From: Candidatus Doudnabacteria bacterium
GTDB taxonomy: Bacteria; Patescibacteriota; Dojkabacteria; J137; JAEUSD01
NCBI GenBank assembly: GCA_016788825.1
Contig: JAEUSD010000009.1
Coordinates: forward strand, 1 to 48,284
Length of the DNA stretch: 48,284 nucleotides
Reading direction: 5' to 3'
Numbering within the stretch: position 1 is the stretch's first letter; each line of letters opens with the position of its first letter. A program made the translations under genes and the position numbers. The notes under the pieces are model-generated. The model did not search any database. It was not told where the DNA came from and saw only the letters and a program-made list of their open reading frames with translations. Below are positions 22,543-29,080 of the stretch, one piece after another.

Positions 22543-22938
22543 TTATTTTTTGCCTAGTTGTTTCAAACCTACGCTGAGAAGGGCAATCAATACAGATAGG
22601 AAGAGTAAGCTAGAGATAGCGTCGTTTATGGCGATCACAAGTCCCGGTAGTCCGAGATCAATCACAGCTGCCGCAAATACAGCAATTCCTAGGGTGGACA
22701 AGATGAATAGGAATATAAATGACAACATGATACTCAAAAGCAAACTTGCCCAAGTATTTACATTGATCTTAAAGAAACCTAGCATCTGTGGGACTGCTGC
22801 CATCAACACCCCAAATACAATTCCAACAATGATGGTAGAGAGCAAATTACCCTCACGGATAGTAACCCCATTGATTACAGAGGTTACAAAATAAAATAAC
22901 AGTAAATTGATGATGACTTCGTATATGCGTGTGTTCAT
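22543..22938 (-). CDS. Small four-helix membrane protein (phage holin 4/YvlD-like)
   Basis: The 131-residue product is almost entirely hydrophobic with about four helices. It resembles the small membrane proteins often labelled phage holin family 4 or YvlD (N-terminal helix then GxxFGVLMAAVPQML). I am not certain of the family. It leads the secG operon, with TAAAAT 5 nt before the ATG. The family name does not imply phage origin. Confidence 0.55.
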   Translation of the reverse strand: MNTRIYEVIINLLLFYFVTSVINGVTIREGNLLSTIIVGIVFGVLMAAVPQMLGFFKINVNTWASLLLSIMLSFIFLFILSTLGIAVFAAAVIDLGLPGLVIAINDAISSLLFLSVLIALLSVGLKQLGKK

Positions 22939-22943
22939 ATTAG

Positions 22944-22949
22944 ATTTTA
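22944..22949 (-). promoter_or_regulatory. -10 element of the secG/dut operon
   Basis: TAAAAT lies 5 nt from the ATG at 22938; a leaderless start is implied. Confidence 0.45.
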
Positions 22950-22985
22950 GCGCATTTGCCAGAGGGAGCCAAGTAAGCTAATGAA

Positions 22986-23702
22986 TCAAGAAATGATTGT
23001 GCCGGTAAACTCTTCGTTTTCTAAAGCAGCTTGGATATTCTTTAGCTCACTGCCAATTACTTTGAACACGAAGCTTTGGTCTGCTGCGGCACGGGCAGTG
23101 AGCGGGTCGATGGGATAACTCGCACCTGGCTCGTGAGAGTCAGGGTTTCCGATAATATCCAGGTACTCTTGCCAAGTTAATTTAGGCAAAAATTTAGCCT
23201 CGGGGTTGTCTTTCGGATTTGCACTGTAGACACCGTCAACGTTTTTGATATCTATCACGGTATTTACCCCTAGTTTTGTGGCCAACTCCATGGCATTCCA
23301 GTCGTTGCTGCGGCCTGGGATGGCGGCGCTGGCGATGAGGACTTTGCCTGGGGGGATCTCCAAGCCAGCGCCGCCATCCACAAACTCGGTGTATTCGTCG
23401 TAACGTAAAACTTCTGGCACAGCGATATCGCTTAGGACAGCATGAAGAAGCTCTGCATTTAAATTTGTAGCCGCTACCCCTATTTTGTGGAGATCGATCT
23501 TATCCGATTCGCCGTGAGTTGCTGCATCTTGTTGGGACTTGCGCGCGAGATAGCCTCCCCCTACGCAGATTACCATACCCCGTGCGCCCAGCCAGTCAAT
23601 CAAAAATTTGCGCAAACTTGCTGCGTAAGCGTAATTAAACAAATTTTGAGCGTTGGGGGAAAGTATAGAACCTCCTATTTTGATCACATGAATTTTGGGC
23701 AT
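22986..23702 (-). CDS. pyrH: UMP kinase, archaeal-type
   Basis: From ATG at 23702 the product has 238 residues with the amino acid kinase fold: VIKIGGSIL, VGGGYLARK, NLNAELLHA, the segment IPGRSNDWNAMELA and NVDGVYSANPKDNPEAK. Order and spacing match the archaeal/alternative UMP kinase subfamily better than E. coli PyrH. It phosphorylates UMP to UDP for pyrimidine nucleotide supply. An upstream ATG at 23717 would overlap the -10 box. Codons in the middle are part of a 16-bp perfect inverted repeat. Confidence 0.85.
   Translation of the reverse strand: MPKIHVIKIGGSILSPNAQNLFNYAYAASLRKFLIDWLGARGMVICVGGGYLARKSQQDAATHGESDKIDLHKIGVAATNLNAELLHAVLSDIAVPEVLRYDEYTEFVDGGAGLEIPPGKVLIASAAIPGRSNDWNAMELATKLGVNTVIDIKNVDGVYSANPKDNPEAKFLPKLTWQEYLDIIGNPDSHEPGASYPIDPLTARAAADQSFVFKVIGSELKNIQAALENEEFTGTIIS
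23318..23379. repeat. 16-bp perfect inverted repeat inside pyrH, 30-nt spacer
   Basis: GGATGGCGGCGCTGGC (23318-23333) and GCCAGCGCCGCCATCC (23364-23379). This is the longest perfect intragenic stem in the window. Both arms are coding, in different residue contexts. Confidence 0.9.
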
Positions 23703-23709
23703 AGAACAT

Positions 23710-23715
23710 ATTATC
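23710..23715 (-). promoter_or_regulatory. -10 element of pyrH
   Basis: GATAAT lies 7 nt from the ATG at 23702 (an overlapping TAATAT lies at 5 nt). Implies a leaderless mRNA. Confidence 0.45.
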
Positions 23716-23769
23716 ACTAATATTTGTCGCCGTCGGCGGACTCAAAACTATCCCAATCGGCGTAATTCC

Positions 23770-23775
23770 GATAAT
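23770..23775 (+). promoter_or_regulatory. -10 element of the cohesin-like gene
   Basis: GATAAT lies 7 nt from the ATG at 23783, divergent from the pyrH -10 box with the same hexamer and spacing. Confidence 0.45.
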
Positions 23776-23782
23776 ATATATT

Positions 23783-24562
23783 ATGGATTGGCGTGAATTG
23801 AATCTAAACCTTATTCCTCAAGTTGGCGCAACTGGTGGGGATGCAAATTTGCAACCTACCTTTGGCAACCTAATTGGGATTACTTCGCAAGGCTCGACAT
23901 CTAGCATTGTGTTAACAGCAAGCAATACTAGCACCCAAGTAGGACAACAGATAAGTGTAGATGTAGAGATAAAAACAAATAGCTTTACCATAAACGAATA
24001 TCGTATTGTGGTAGATTTTGACCCCACGAAACTGCAAGTGGTCGATGCTGCACCTTCTACCGCAGGAACACAGATCACCTTTTTGGATACTGTATTTCAA
24101 GTTACTGGGACAAATAACACTGTGTCCCCTGCCGGCCGAATCACCTTGATAGCAAAAACCCCTGGAGGTAATGCCTTGCAGGTAAATAGAAAAGTCGCCA
24201 AGATTACATTTCAGGCCCAAAACCCTGGAGTAAGCAATATTCAGACTGTGACAGGAGCAACTGGTAGTCAATTGATAAACCAAAATGGGGTAGCGATCGC
24301 AAGCAGCGTTAACAATGTATCTATCAACATCGGCAATCAGGTATCCAGCTCAAGCACAAATACAGCCGGATCAAGCTCTTCGGGTGGTGCTGGTTCATCG
24401 TCTTCGGGCGGTGGCGGTAGTAGCTCTTCCGGAGGGGTAGGCCAAATCCCCGACACCGCCCTACCTGATGATGTAGTCGCAGTTGTAACCGTGCTCCTAG
24501 GTATGGGGCTTGTGGTACTCGGACTTAGATTACGCAAAGCTCGTCGTGACTTCCTCTCGTAA
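23783..24562 (+). CDS. Cohesin-domain-like surface protein with C-terminal anchor
   Basis: Residues about 42-183 resemble a cohesin/dockerin-interaction beta-sandwich (VGQQISVDVEIKT, YRIVVDFDPTKLQVV, VAKITFQAQ). A Ser/Gly linker (about 187-220) follows, then IPDTALPDD, a hydrophobic helix (about 231-250) and a basic tail RLRKARRD. The end looks like a cell-wall sorting or tail-anchor signal, although the motif is not a standard LPxTG. No N-terminal signal peptide is visible from the ATG at 23783. The frame is closed by an in-frame TAG at 23701-23703 with no ATG, GTG or TTG in between. Residues 155-162 read TVTGATGS. The apbE gene starts 22 nt downstream. Confidence 0.7.
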   Translation: MDWRELNLNLIPQVGATGGDANLQPTFGNLIGITSQGSTSSIVLTASNTSTQVGQQISVDVEIKTNSFTINEYRIVVDFDPTKLQVVDAAPSTAGTQITFLDTVFQVTGTNNTVSPAGRITLIAKTPGGNALQVNRKVAKITFQAQNPGVSNIQTVTGATGSQLINQNGVAIASSVNNVSINIGNQVSSSSTNTAGSSSSGGAGSSSSGGGGSSSSGGVGQIPDTALPDDVVAVVTVLLGMGLVVLGLRLRKARRDFLS

Positions 24563-24584
24563 AATTATTCAGTCGCAAGAGTTT

Positions 24585-25535
24585 ATGAAGACAACCATCA
24601 CGATCACCGTGGTGAAACATTCTGAGCACTCTACTGTGGAAGTAAATGATGCAATTACAGAAGCTTTTGGGGAATTTGACCGCATTGTAAAGCAATACAC
24701 CCGCTTCAACGAAAATAGTGAATTGAGTAATTTAAATCGGCGTAGTGGGGAATGGACTACTGTAACTTCTGAATTTTTGATGCTGATCAAAAGGATGTTA
24801 GAAATTTCAGCGAAAAGCGATGGCGCTTTTGATCCTACAGTAATAGATTATCTTGAGACGTATGGCTACGATCCCAATTACGATTTTTCGAAGCTAGATA
24901 ATCCTGACCTGGATAATCACGTTAAGAAGCTCGCTGAAACGCGCAAAAGCTGGAAAGAGATTGAATTAAATGAAGCTGAGTCGAGTGTGAAGCTAGCAGC
25001 GGGTCAAAGGATCGATCTGGGAGGAATTGGAAAAGGCTACGCAATTGACTGTGCTTACGAGAAACTGAATAAGTACCCAGATTTTCTGATCGACGCCGGA
25101 GGAGATATTCGGTGCAAAGGTTTAAACGATGAGGGAAAACCTTGGAAACTAAACCTCTTGCACAAGGCCAAGGATAGATCAGGCGATGGCCAAGGTGATC
25201 AAAATCTAAAGGAAAGTTTGAAGAACCCAAATGCTGGAAGCTCGATCGGTTACGTCGAAATATCTGACTTGGCCATCGCCTGCTCTGGATCGTGGGCGCG
25301 CCGAGTGAAACAGTTCCATCATATCTTAGATCCCCGTACCGGCGCGCCAGTTGAGTCTATGCAGACTGTGTACGTCTCGGCGACAGATGCCACCCTGGCG
25401 GATAGCTGGGCCACTGCTCTGTTTGTCGCCGGCCGAGATCTGCTCGGGAAACTTCCCGCAGAAATGGGAGCCATTTTGATCGACGAGCACAACAAGGCTA
25501 TAATCGCGGGAAGTTTCCCAGAACTTAAAAATTAA
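24585..25535 (+). CDS. apbE: FAD:protein FMN transferase (ApbE)
   Basis: The 316-residue product has the ApbE signatures: DLGGIGKGYAID, LIDAGGDI, HHILDPRTG and ATLADSWATALFVAG with the Mg-binding aspartate. ApbE transfers FMN from FAD to a serine or threonine of target proteins, usually outside the cytoplasmic membrane. From ATG 24585 there is no signal peptide or lipobox, so the protein may work in the cytoplasm. The frame extends upstream into the cohesin-like gene and is not used. It carries two long inverted repeats (25180-25282 and 25446-25519). Confidence 0.9.
   Translation: MKTTITITVVKHSEHSTVEVNDAITEAFGEFDRIVKQYTRFNENSELSNLNRRSGEWTTVTSEFLMLIKRMLEISAKSDGAFDPTVIDYLETYGYDPNYDFSKLDNPDLDNHVKKLAETRKSWKEIELNEAESSVKLAAGQRIDLGGIGKGYAIDCAYEKLNKYPDFLIDAGGDIRCKGLNDEGKPWKLNLLHKAKDRSGDGQGDQNLKESLKNPNAGSSIGYVEISDLAIACSGSWARRVKQFHHILDPRTGAPVESMQTVYVSATDATLADSWATALFVAGRDLLGKLPAEMGAILIDEHNKAIIAGSFPELKN
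25180..25282. repeat. 15-bp perfect inverted repeat inside apbE, 73-nt spacer
   Basis: CAGGCGATGGCCAAG (25180-25194) and CTTGGCCATCGCCTG (25268-25282). Confidence 0.85.
25446..25519. repeat. 13-bp perfect inverted repeat at 3' end of apbE, 48-nt spacer
   Basis: GGGAAACTTCCCG (25446-25458) and CGGGAAGTTTCCC (25507-25519). Each arm is itself nearly palindromic. Confidence 0.8.
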
Positions 25536-25542
25536 ATAAACC

Positions 25543-26169
25543 ATGAACATTCGCCAATATTTCGCCAAAACCCAAAACGCCAAACTCAAACGCTACCAGA
25601 AGATGGTTGAATTATCCGGTCTCAAGCCGCATCACCGCGTACTCCATGCCGGCTGTGGTCACGGTTATTCATTCGAGTTTTATAACAAAGAAAACGAAGT
25701 AGTCGGGCTAGACATATTCCCCGCTGAGGAATGCGACATCGTGCGCGACAAATTCACCTACATCCAAGGTGATGGAACCAACATGCACATGTTCAAGGAC
25801 CAAGAATTCGACCTGGTCGTAAATGTAGGGACTTTGGAACACATTCGCCCGTATGAAAACTTACAAAAGTTCGCTAGTGAAATCCGCCGTGTCGGTAAAG
25901 GTTATGTGGTTATCGTACCTCACAACTGGACCCCGATCGAACCCCATTACCAACTACCATTGTGGCAACATTACCCGATGGCTGTGAAGAAGTGGCTAAG
26001 CAACCATTTCAGCATCGGTAATTATCCGAAGGGGGAGTTCGAAGATCTGCAATACTTCACCAAAGCAGGTTGGAAGAAATTATTCCCAGACGCGGAGATT
26101 TATGACTATAATCATATTAGATTTGGGATTGTACGGAATTTTATAATTTATAAAAGAATACCTGAGTAA
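25543..26169 (+). CDS. Class I SAM-dependent methyltransferase
   Basis: The 208-residue product has motif I as VLHAGCGHGYS, an acidic residue at VVGLDIF, GDGTNM, and VVNVGTLEHIRPYENL, typical of small-molecule methyltransferases of the Methyltransf_11 type. The C-terminal YYNHIRFGIVRNF-like end is common in surface-polysaccharide methyltransferases. It follows apbE by 7 nt and its stop overlaps the next ATG by 1 nt. The acceptor is unknown; a glycan or lipid substrate is inferred from the neighbouring GT4 gene. Confidence 0.85.
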   Translation: MNIRQYFAKTQNAKLKRYQKMVELSGLKPHHRVLHAGCGHGYSFEFYNKENEVVGLDIFPAEECDIVRDKFTYIQGDGTNMHMFKDQEFDLVVNVGTLEHIRPYENLQKFASEIRRVGKGYVVIVPHNWTPIEPHYQLPLWQHYPMAVKKWLSNHFSIGNYPKGEFEDLQYFTKAGWKKLFPDAEIYDYNHIRFGIVRNFIIYKRIPE

Positions 26170-26480
26170 TGGATTCCAAAGCTTCAGAAACTGTAGACAA
26201 TTTGACTAACTACCTACAATCACAAGGTGTATCTGACACAGACTCAAACGTAGAGATGAGCTCAGAGCAAATACTATCTGCTTTATCGGCTACAAAAGAT
26301 ATTCAGCAATATTTGCAACCTTACCAACCAGGCACTGGTGGTTTTTTGAAACAGAAGTTAGCCGGGGTTGTGAGCAATATTGTAGCGTCAATGTTGGCTG
26401 AGCCTCTGGCGAAGCAACAGAAATTTAATAACCTAGTGTTCAAATATTTGCAGCAATTGGCTGATCGAGAAAGGAAGTAA
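26169..26480 (+). CDS. Hypothetical protein, 103 aa
   Basis: Unrecognised. The N-terminal half is polar and acidic. The C-terminal half has an amphipathic helix with Ala/Val/Leu (KLAGVVSNIVASMLAEPLAKQ) that might contact a membrane or partner. Translational coupling is likely: its ATG shares one base with the methyltransferase stop, and it ends 1 nt before the GT4 gene. Confidence 0.6.
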   Translation: MDSKASETVDNLTNYLQSQGVSDTDSNVEMSSEQILSALSATKDIQQYLQPYQPGTGGFLKQKLAGVVSNIVASMLAEPLAKQQKFNNLVFKYLQQLADRERK

Positions 26481-26481
26481 T

Positions 26482-27558
26482 ATGCACATCGCAGTTATCA
26501 CTCCGATCCATACCCCTGATGGGATTTCCCGCTATTCAGAGAAACTTTATTCCGAAATCTCGCGTGAGCATCAAGTAACCTTCTTAGCTAACCAAGATAT
26601 TGCTCGGCTGACATTACCTGATGGCGCCAATGTACAGAGACTCTGGATAGCTAGTAATAAGAATTTCGAGGCTGTGGGCGCTTGGATCCGAGAGAATAAG
26701 GTTGATATGGTTCACATCCAAGCGCACCCAGAGTACTTCCCGCCAGCTGCGCTGGCGGCATTACTCAAAGAGATTGAAGCCCCAAAAGTGATTGTGACTA
26801 TGCATTCCTTCGGCCCTTGGCATACGGCTTATGCAAATATTTTGAATCAACCCAAAGTAACCAAAGTTCTCATCCACAACCCTGACGCGATCGCGTCCGA
26901 GCATATTCACTCAACGCAGCTCGAACTATTCCCGCTCGGGTACGACACATACCCTCGCTTCGACAAACAAGAATTACGCCAAGTACTGAACATTGAAGAT
27001 AACTCACCCGTCATCGTGACTCATGGCCTGATCACAGAAAGCAAAGGGCTGCTCGAAACTGCAGAAGCTGTGAAAATCTTAACCGCAGACTTCCCAAAGA
27101 TTTCTTGGCTGGCTGCAAATGCTCTAAATGGGAATAATCCCGCTTCGGCGAAAGTAGTGAATCAATTCAAGAAACGGATTACCGAACTAGGGCTAGAGCA
27201 TCATATAACCTTAATCACAGATTTCTTGTCCAGCGCAGCCGTCGCAGGGCTCATCCAGGCGGCGGATATTGGCGTGCTCCCCTACCAGGAGGTAGGAGAA
27301 GGCGCCAGCGCCGCCGCCCGCAAGTTCATCAGCTGCGGCATCCCCACGATCGTCACTGATATTCCTGTGATGCAGGAATTCACCACGGAGGCCTACAAGA
27401 TCGCCGACAACTCTCCCGCAGCAATTGCAGAAGGAATCCGTCAGCTCTGGGGGAATGAAGTGTTGCGAACAGACCTCTCGCAAAACAGTGCAGCCACAGC
27501 CGAAAGATTAAACTGGCCGCACGTGGCTGCCCAATTAATTCAAATTTACAATTCCTAA
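26482..27558 (+). CDS. Glycosyltransferase family 4 (GT-B)
   Basis: The 358-residue GT-B protein begins MHIAVITPIHTPDGISRY. It contains VHIQAHPEYFP in the first domain and VIVTHGLITESKG with IGVLPYQEVGEGASAAARKF in the second. The E-x7-E-like donor loop of GT4 is atypical here (EGASAAARK). An AAAGGAAG upstream of the ATG is one of the few Shine-Dalgarno-like sequences in the window. It probably transfers a nucleotide-activated hexose in surface glycan assembly. Confidence 0.85.
   Translation: MHIAVITPIHTPDGISRYSEKLYSEISREHQVTFLANQDIARLTLPDGANVQRLWIASNKNFEAVGAWIRENKVDMVHIQAHPEYFPPAALAALLKEIEAPKVIVTMHSFGPWHTAYANILNQPKVTKVLIHNPDAIASEHIHSTQLELFPLGYDTYPRFDKQELRQVLNIEDNSPVIVTHGLITESKGLLETAEAVKILTADFPKISWLAANALNGNNPASAKVVNQFKKRITELGLEHHITLITDFLSSAAVAGLIQAADIGVLPYQEVGEGASAAARKFISCGIPTIVTDIPVMQEFTTEAYKIADNSPAAIAEGIRQLWGNEVLRTDLSQNSAATAERLNWPHVAAQLIQIYNS
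26740..26758. repeat. Hairpin inside GT4 CDS, 8-bp stem, 3-nt loop
   Basis: CCGCCAGC, loop TGC, GCTGGCGG. An adjacent 10-bp inverted repeat, GCGCTTGGAT (26678-26687) and ATCCAAGCGC (26716-26725), lies just upstream in the same gene. Confidence 0.7.
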
Positions 27559-27559
27559 C

Positions 27560-27838
27560 ATGGCACATCGTCCCGCAACCGAGTTAATTCAACTTTTGGC
27601 TGAGGCAAAGACCAAAGTGGAAATGGAGGCAACCTACTTCCACTACAAGCACCCAGAGCAACTTTATACACTTGTTGATGTGATAATTATCGAAGCCACT
27701 GAGGAAATCGGAGTCTGTTACCGCGCTGAATATCCGGAACTCCAAGGCGTAACTTTCATGCGACCAATTTCAGATTTTTTAGCCTTTGTCGAGAAAGACG
27801 GGAAAAGTGTCCCAAGATTTACGAAGGTCGCTGCTTAA
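27560..27838 (+). CDS. DUF1653 domain protein
   Basis: The 92-residue product matches the DUF1653 pattern: YFHYKHPEQLY near the start, an acidic EATEEIGVCYRAEYP segment, the FMRP motif and the C-terminal DGKSVPRF. The function of this family is unknown; small size and lack of membrane segments suggest a cytoplasmic protein. It follows the GT4 gene by 1 nt, and its last 20 nt overlap the 3' end of the convergent gtrA-like gene. Confidence 0.82.
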   Translation: MAHRPATELIQLLAEAKTKVEMEATYFHYKHPEQLYTLVDVIIIEATEEIGVCYRAEYPELQGVTFMRPISDFLAFVEKDGKSVPRFTKVAA

Positions 27839-28295
27839 AGACAACTAGCTTGTACAACAAGTAGCTTGTCACCATTTGCACGGCAGTTACAAAAACCTTT
27901 GAGATACCCTCTGTAATTCCATGATTAACTACCAAAAATCCGAATAAAATATTTGTATACAAATATGTGAATCCCACCACCAAGATGTAACGATAAAGTT
28001 GGTGCCGCATTTCCCCTCCGTTAGCATTGAATGCCCAACTGCGTTGTAAAAAGAAACTGTAGGCGATCGCTATAAAAGCTGAAATGGAGTTTGCTACCGA
28101 TATGTCTATGTTGAAAGGAAAGTCCAAAACAGAAAAGCTTACCACGAAAAAAGGACTAAAGTTCAGGACATAAACCATACTTATCAAAAGGCTTAAATCT
28201 ATTAGTGTTGCCGACACTCCTACTATGAAGAATCTCACAAACTGACGAGACATCAGTAACTTTCGCATCTTTAGAATATTTTCTTTCATCTGCAT
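27819..28295 (-). CDS. GtrA family membrane protein
   Basis: The 158-residue product has four transmembrane helices, with FIVGVSATLIDLSLL in the first and the family signature FLQRSWAFNA between helices 2 and 3. GtrA-like proteins are proposed to flip polyprenyl-phosphate-linked sugars, or bind them, for surface glycan modification. Alternative starts exist at codons 3 and 10. The gene is divergent from a DPM1-like GT2, its usual functional partner, across a 50-bp gap. Confidence 0.88.
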   Translation of the reverse strand: MQMKENILKMRKLLMSRQFVRFFIVGVSATLIDLSLLISMVYVLNFSPFFVVSFSVLDFPFNIDISVANSISAFIAIAYSFFLQRSWAFNANGGEMRHQLYRYILVVGFTYLYTNILFGFLVVNHGITEGISKVFVTAVQMVTSYLLYKLVVFKQRPS

Positions 28296-28333
28296 CGTGG
28301 TACTTAAGCTTATGGTATATTGAGAAACGTGCT

Positions 28334-28339
28334 TATAAA
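28334..28339 (+). promoter_or_regulatory. -10 element of the GT2 gene
   Basis: TATAAA lies 6 nt upstream of the ATG at 28346, consistent with a leaderless mRNA. Confidence 0.45.
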
Positions 28340-28345
28340 CTGACT

Positions 28346-29080
28346 ATGTCTTTGCTATCAATCGTAATCCCAATATACAACGAACAGGCTACCTTAGAAC
28401 CGATTGTTAGGCAAGTACAGTCAGTTAATTTCCCCCCTGGTTGGAAGATTGAGTTAATCTTGGTCGATGATGCTTCATCTGATACTACCCCTAAAATTAT
28501 ATCTAAACTAAATAAAGAGTTTACCAATATCTCGAACCTGAAGAATGAAAGAAATTTGGGGAAAACGCAGACAGTGAAGCAAGGAATACTGAAGTCGCAA
28601 GGGGATTTCGTGATTGTTCAAGATGCAGACCTTGAGTATGACCCGCGTGAAATCTCCGAAATGCTTCAAAAAGCGATTAACGAAAATTTAGACGTTATTT
28701 ATGGAAACCGTTTTGGACACAGAAATAAAGTAATTTATTGGCAAAATTTTATCGGGAATAAGTTTGTTTCCCTTGTTTCTAATCTCTTTACTTATCCTCG
28801 AATTGGAACTTGGATTCCAGATATGGAAACTTGTTACAAGCTGATCAAAGGCGATGTCGCGCGCGACATCGCCACCCAAATAACTGCTACGAGCAACTTT
28901 GGTTTTGAACCCGAAGTTACTGCCCGACTTGCTCGTTTCCACCGATCGGGAGAACATCTGCGGTTTGGAATCTTACCCATTCATTACAATCCACGCACGG
29001 TTAGCGAAGGCAAAAAAATAAAAGTACTACGCGATGGGACAAAAGCGGTTTGTGAGGTCATCTACTACAACCTATTCTAG
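28346..29080 (+). CDS. GT2 glycosyltransferase, dolichol-phosphate mannosyltransferase-like
   Basis: The 244-residue GT-A protein starts SIVIPIYNE. It has VDDASSD, the acidic metal-binding motif VQDADLEYDP and GNRFGHRN, all as in DPM1/polyprenyl-phosphate glycosyltransferases without C-terminal membrane helices. It probably loads a sugar from a nucleotide donor onto undecaprenyl phosphate. Residues around 169-176 are encoded by a perfect 24-bp palindrome. Its 3' end overlaps the convergent membrane protein gene by 9 nt. Confidence 0.88.
   Translation: MSLLSIVIPIYNEQATLEPIVRQVQSVNFPPGWKIELILVDDASSDTTPKIISKLNKEFTNISNLKNERNLGKTQTVKQGILKSQGDFVIVQDADLEYDPREISEMLQKAINENLDVIYGNRFGHRNKVIYWQNFIGNKFVSLVSNLFTYPRIGTWIPDMETCYKLIKGDVARDIATQITATSNFGFEPEVTARLARFHRSGEHLRFGILPIHYNPRTVSEGKKIKVLRDGTKAVCEVIYYNLF
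28850..28873. repeat. Perfect 24-bp palindrome inside GT2 CDS
   Basis: GGCGATGTCGCG followed directly by CGCGACATCGCC, encoding GDVARDIA. No flanking T-run. Confidence 0.92.

Noticed and set aside
22543-22938. Phage remnant because of a holin-like protein
   Set aside because: No other phage gene is present, and the gene is embedded in a secG operon; the holin label only reflects family naming.
24343-24440. Repeats in the cohesin-like gene as CRISPR or satellite
   Set aside because: They encode a Ser/Gly linker; there are no spacers and the units vary.
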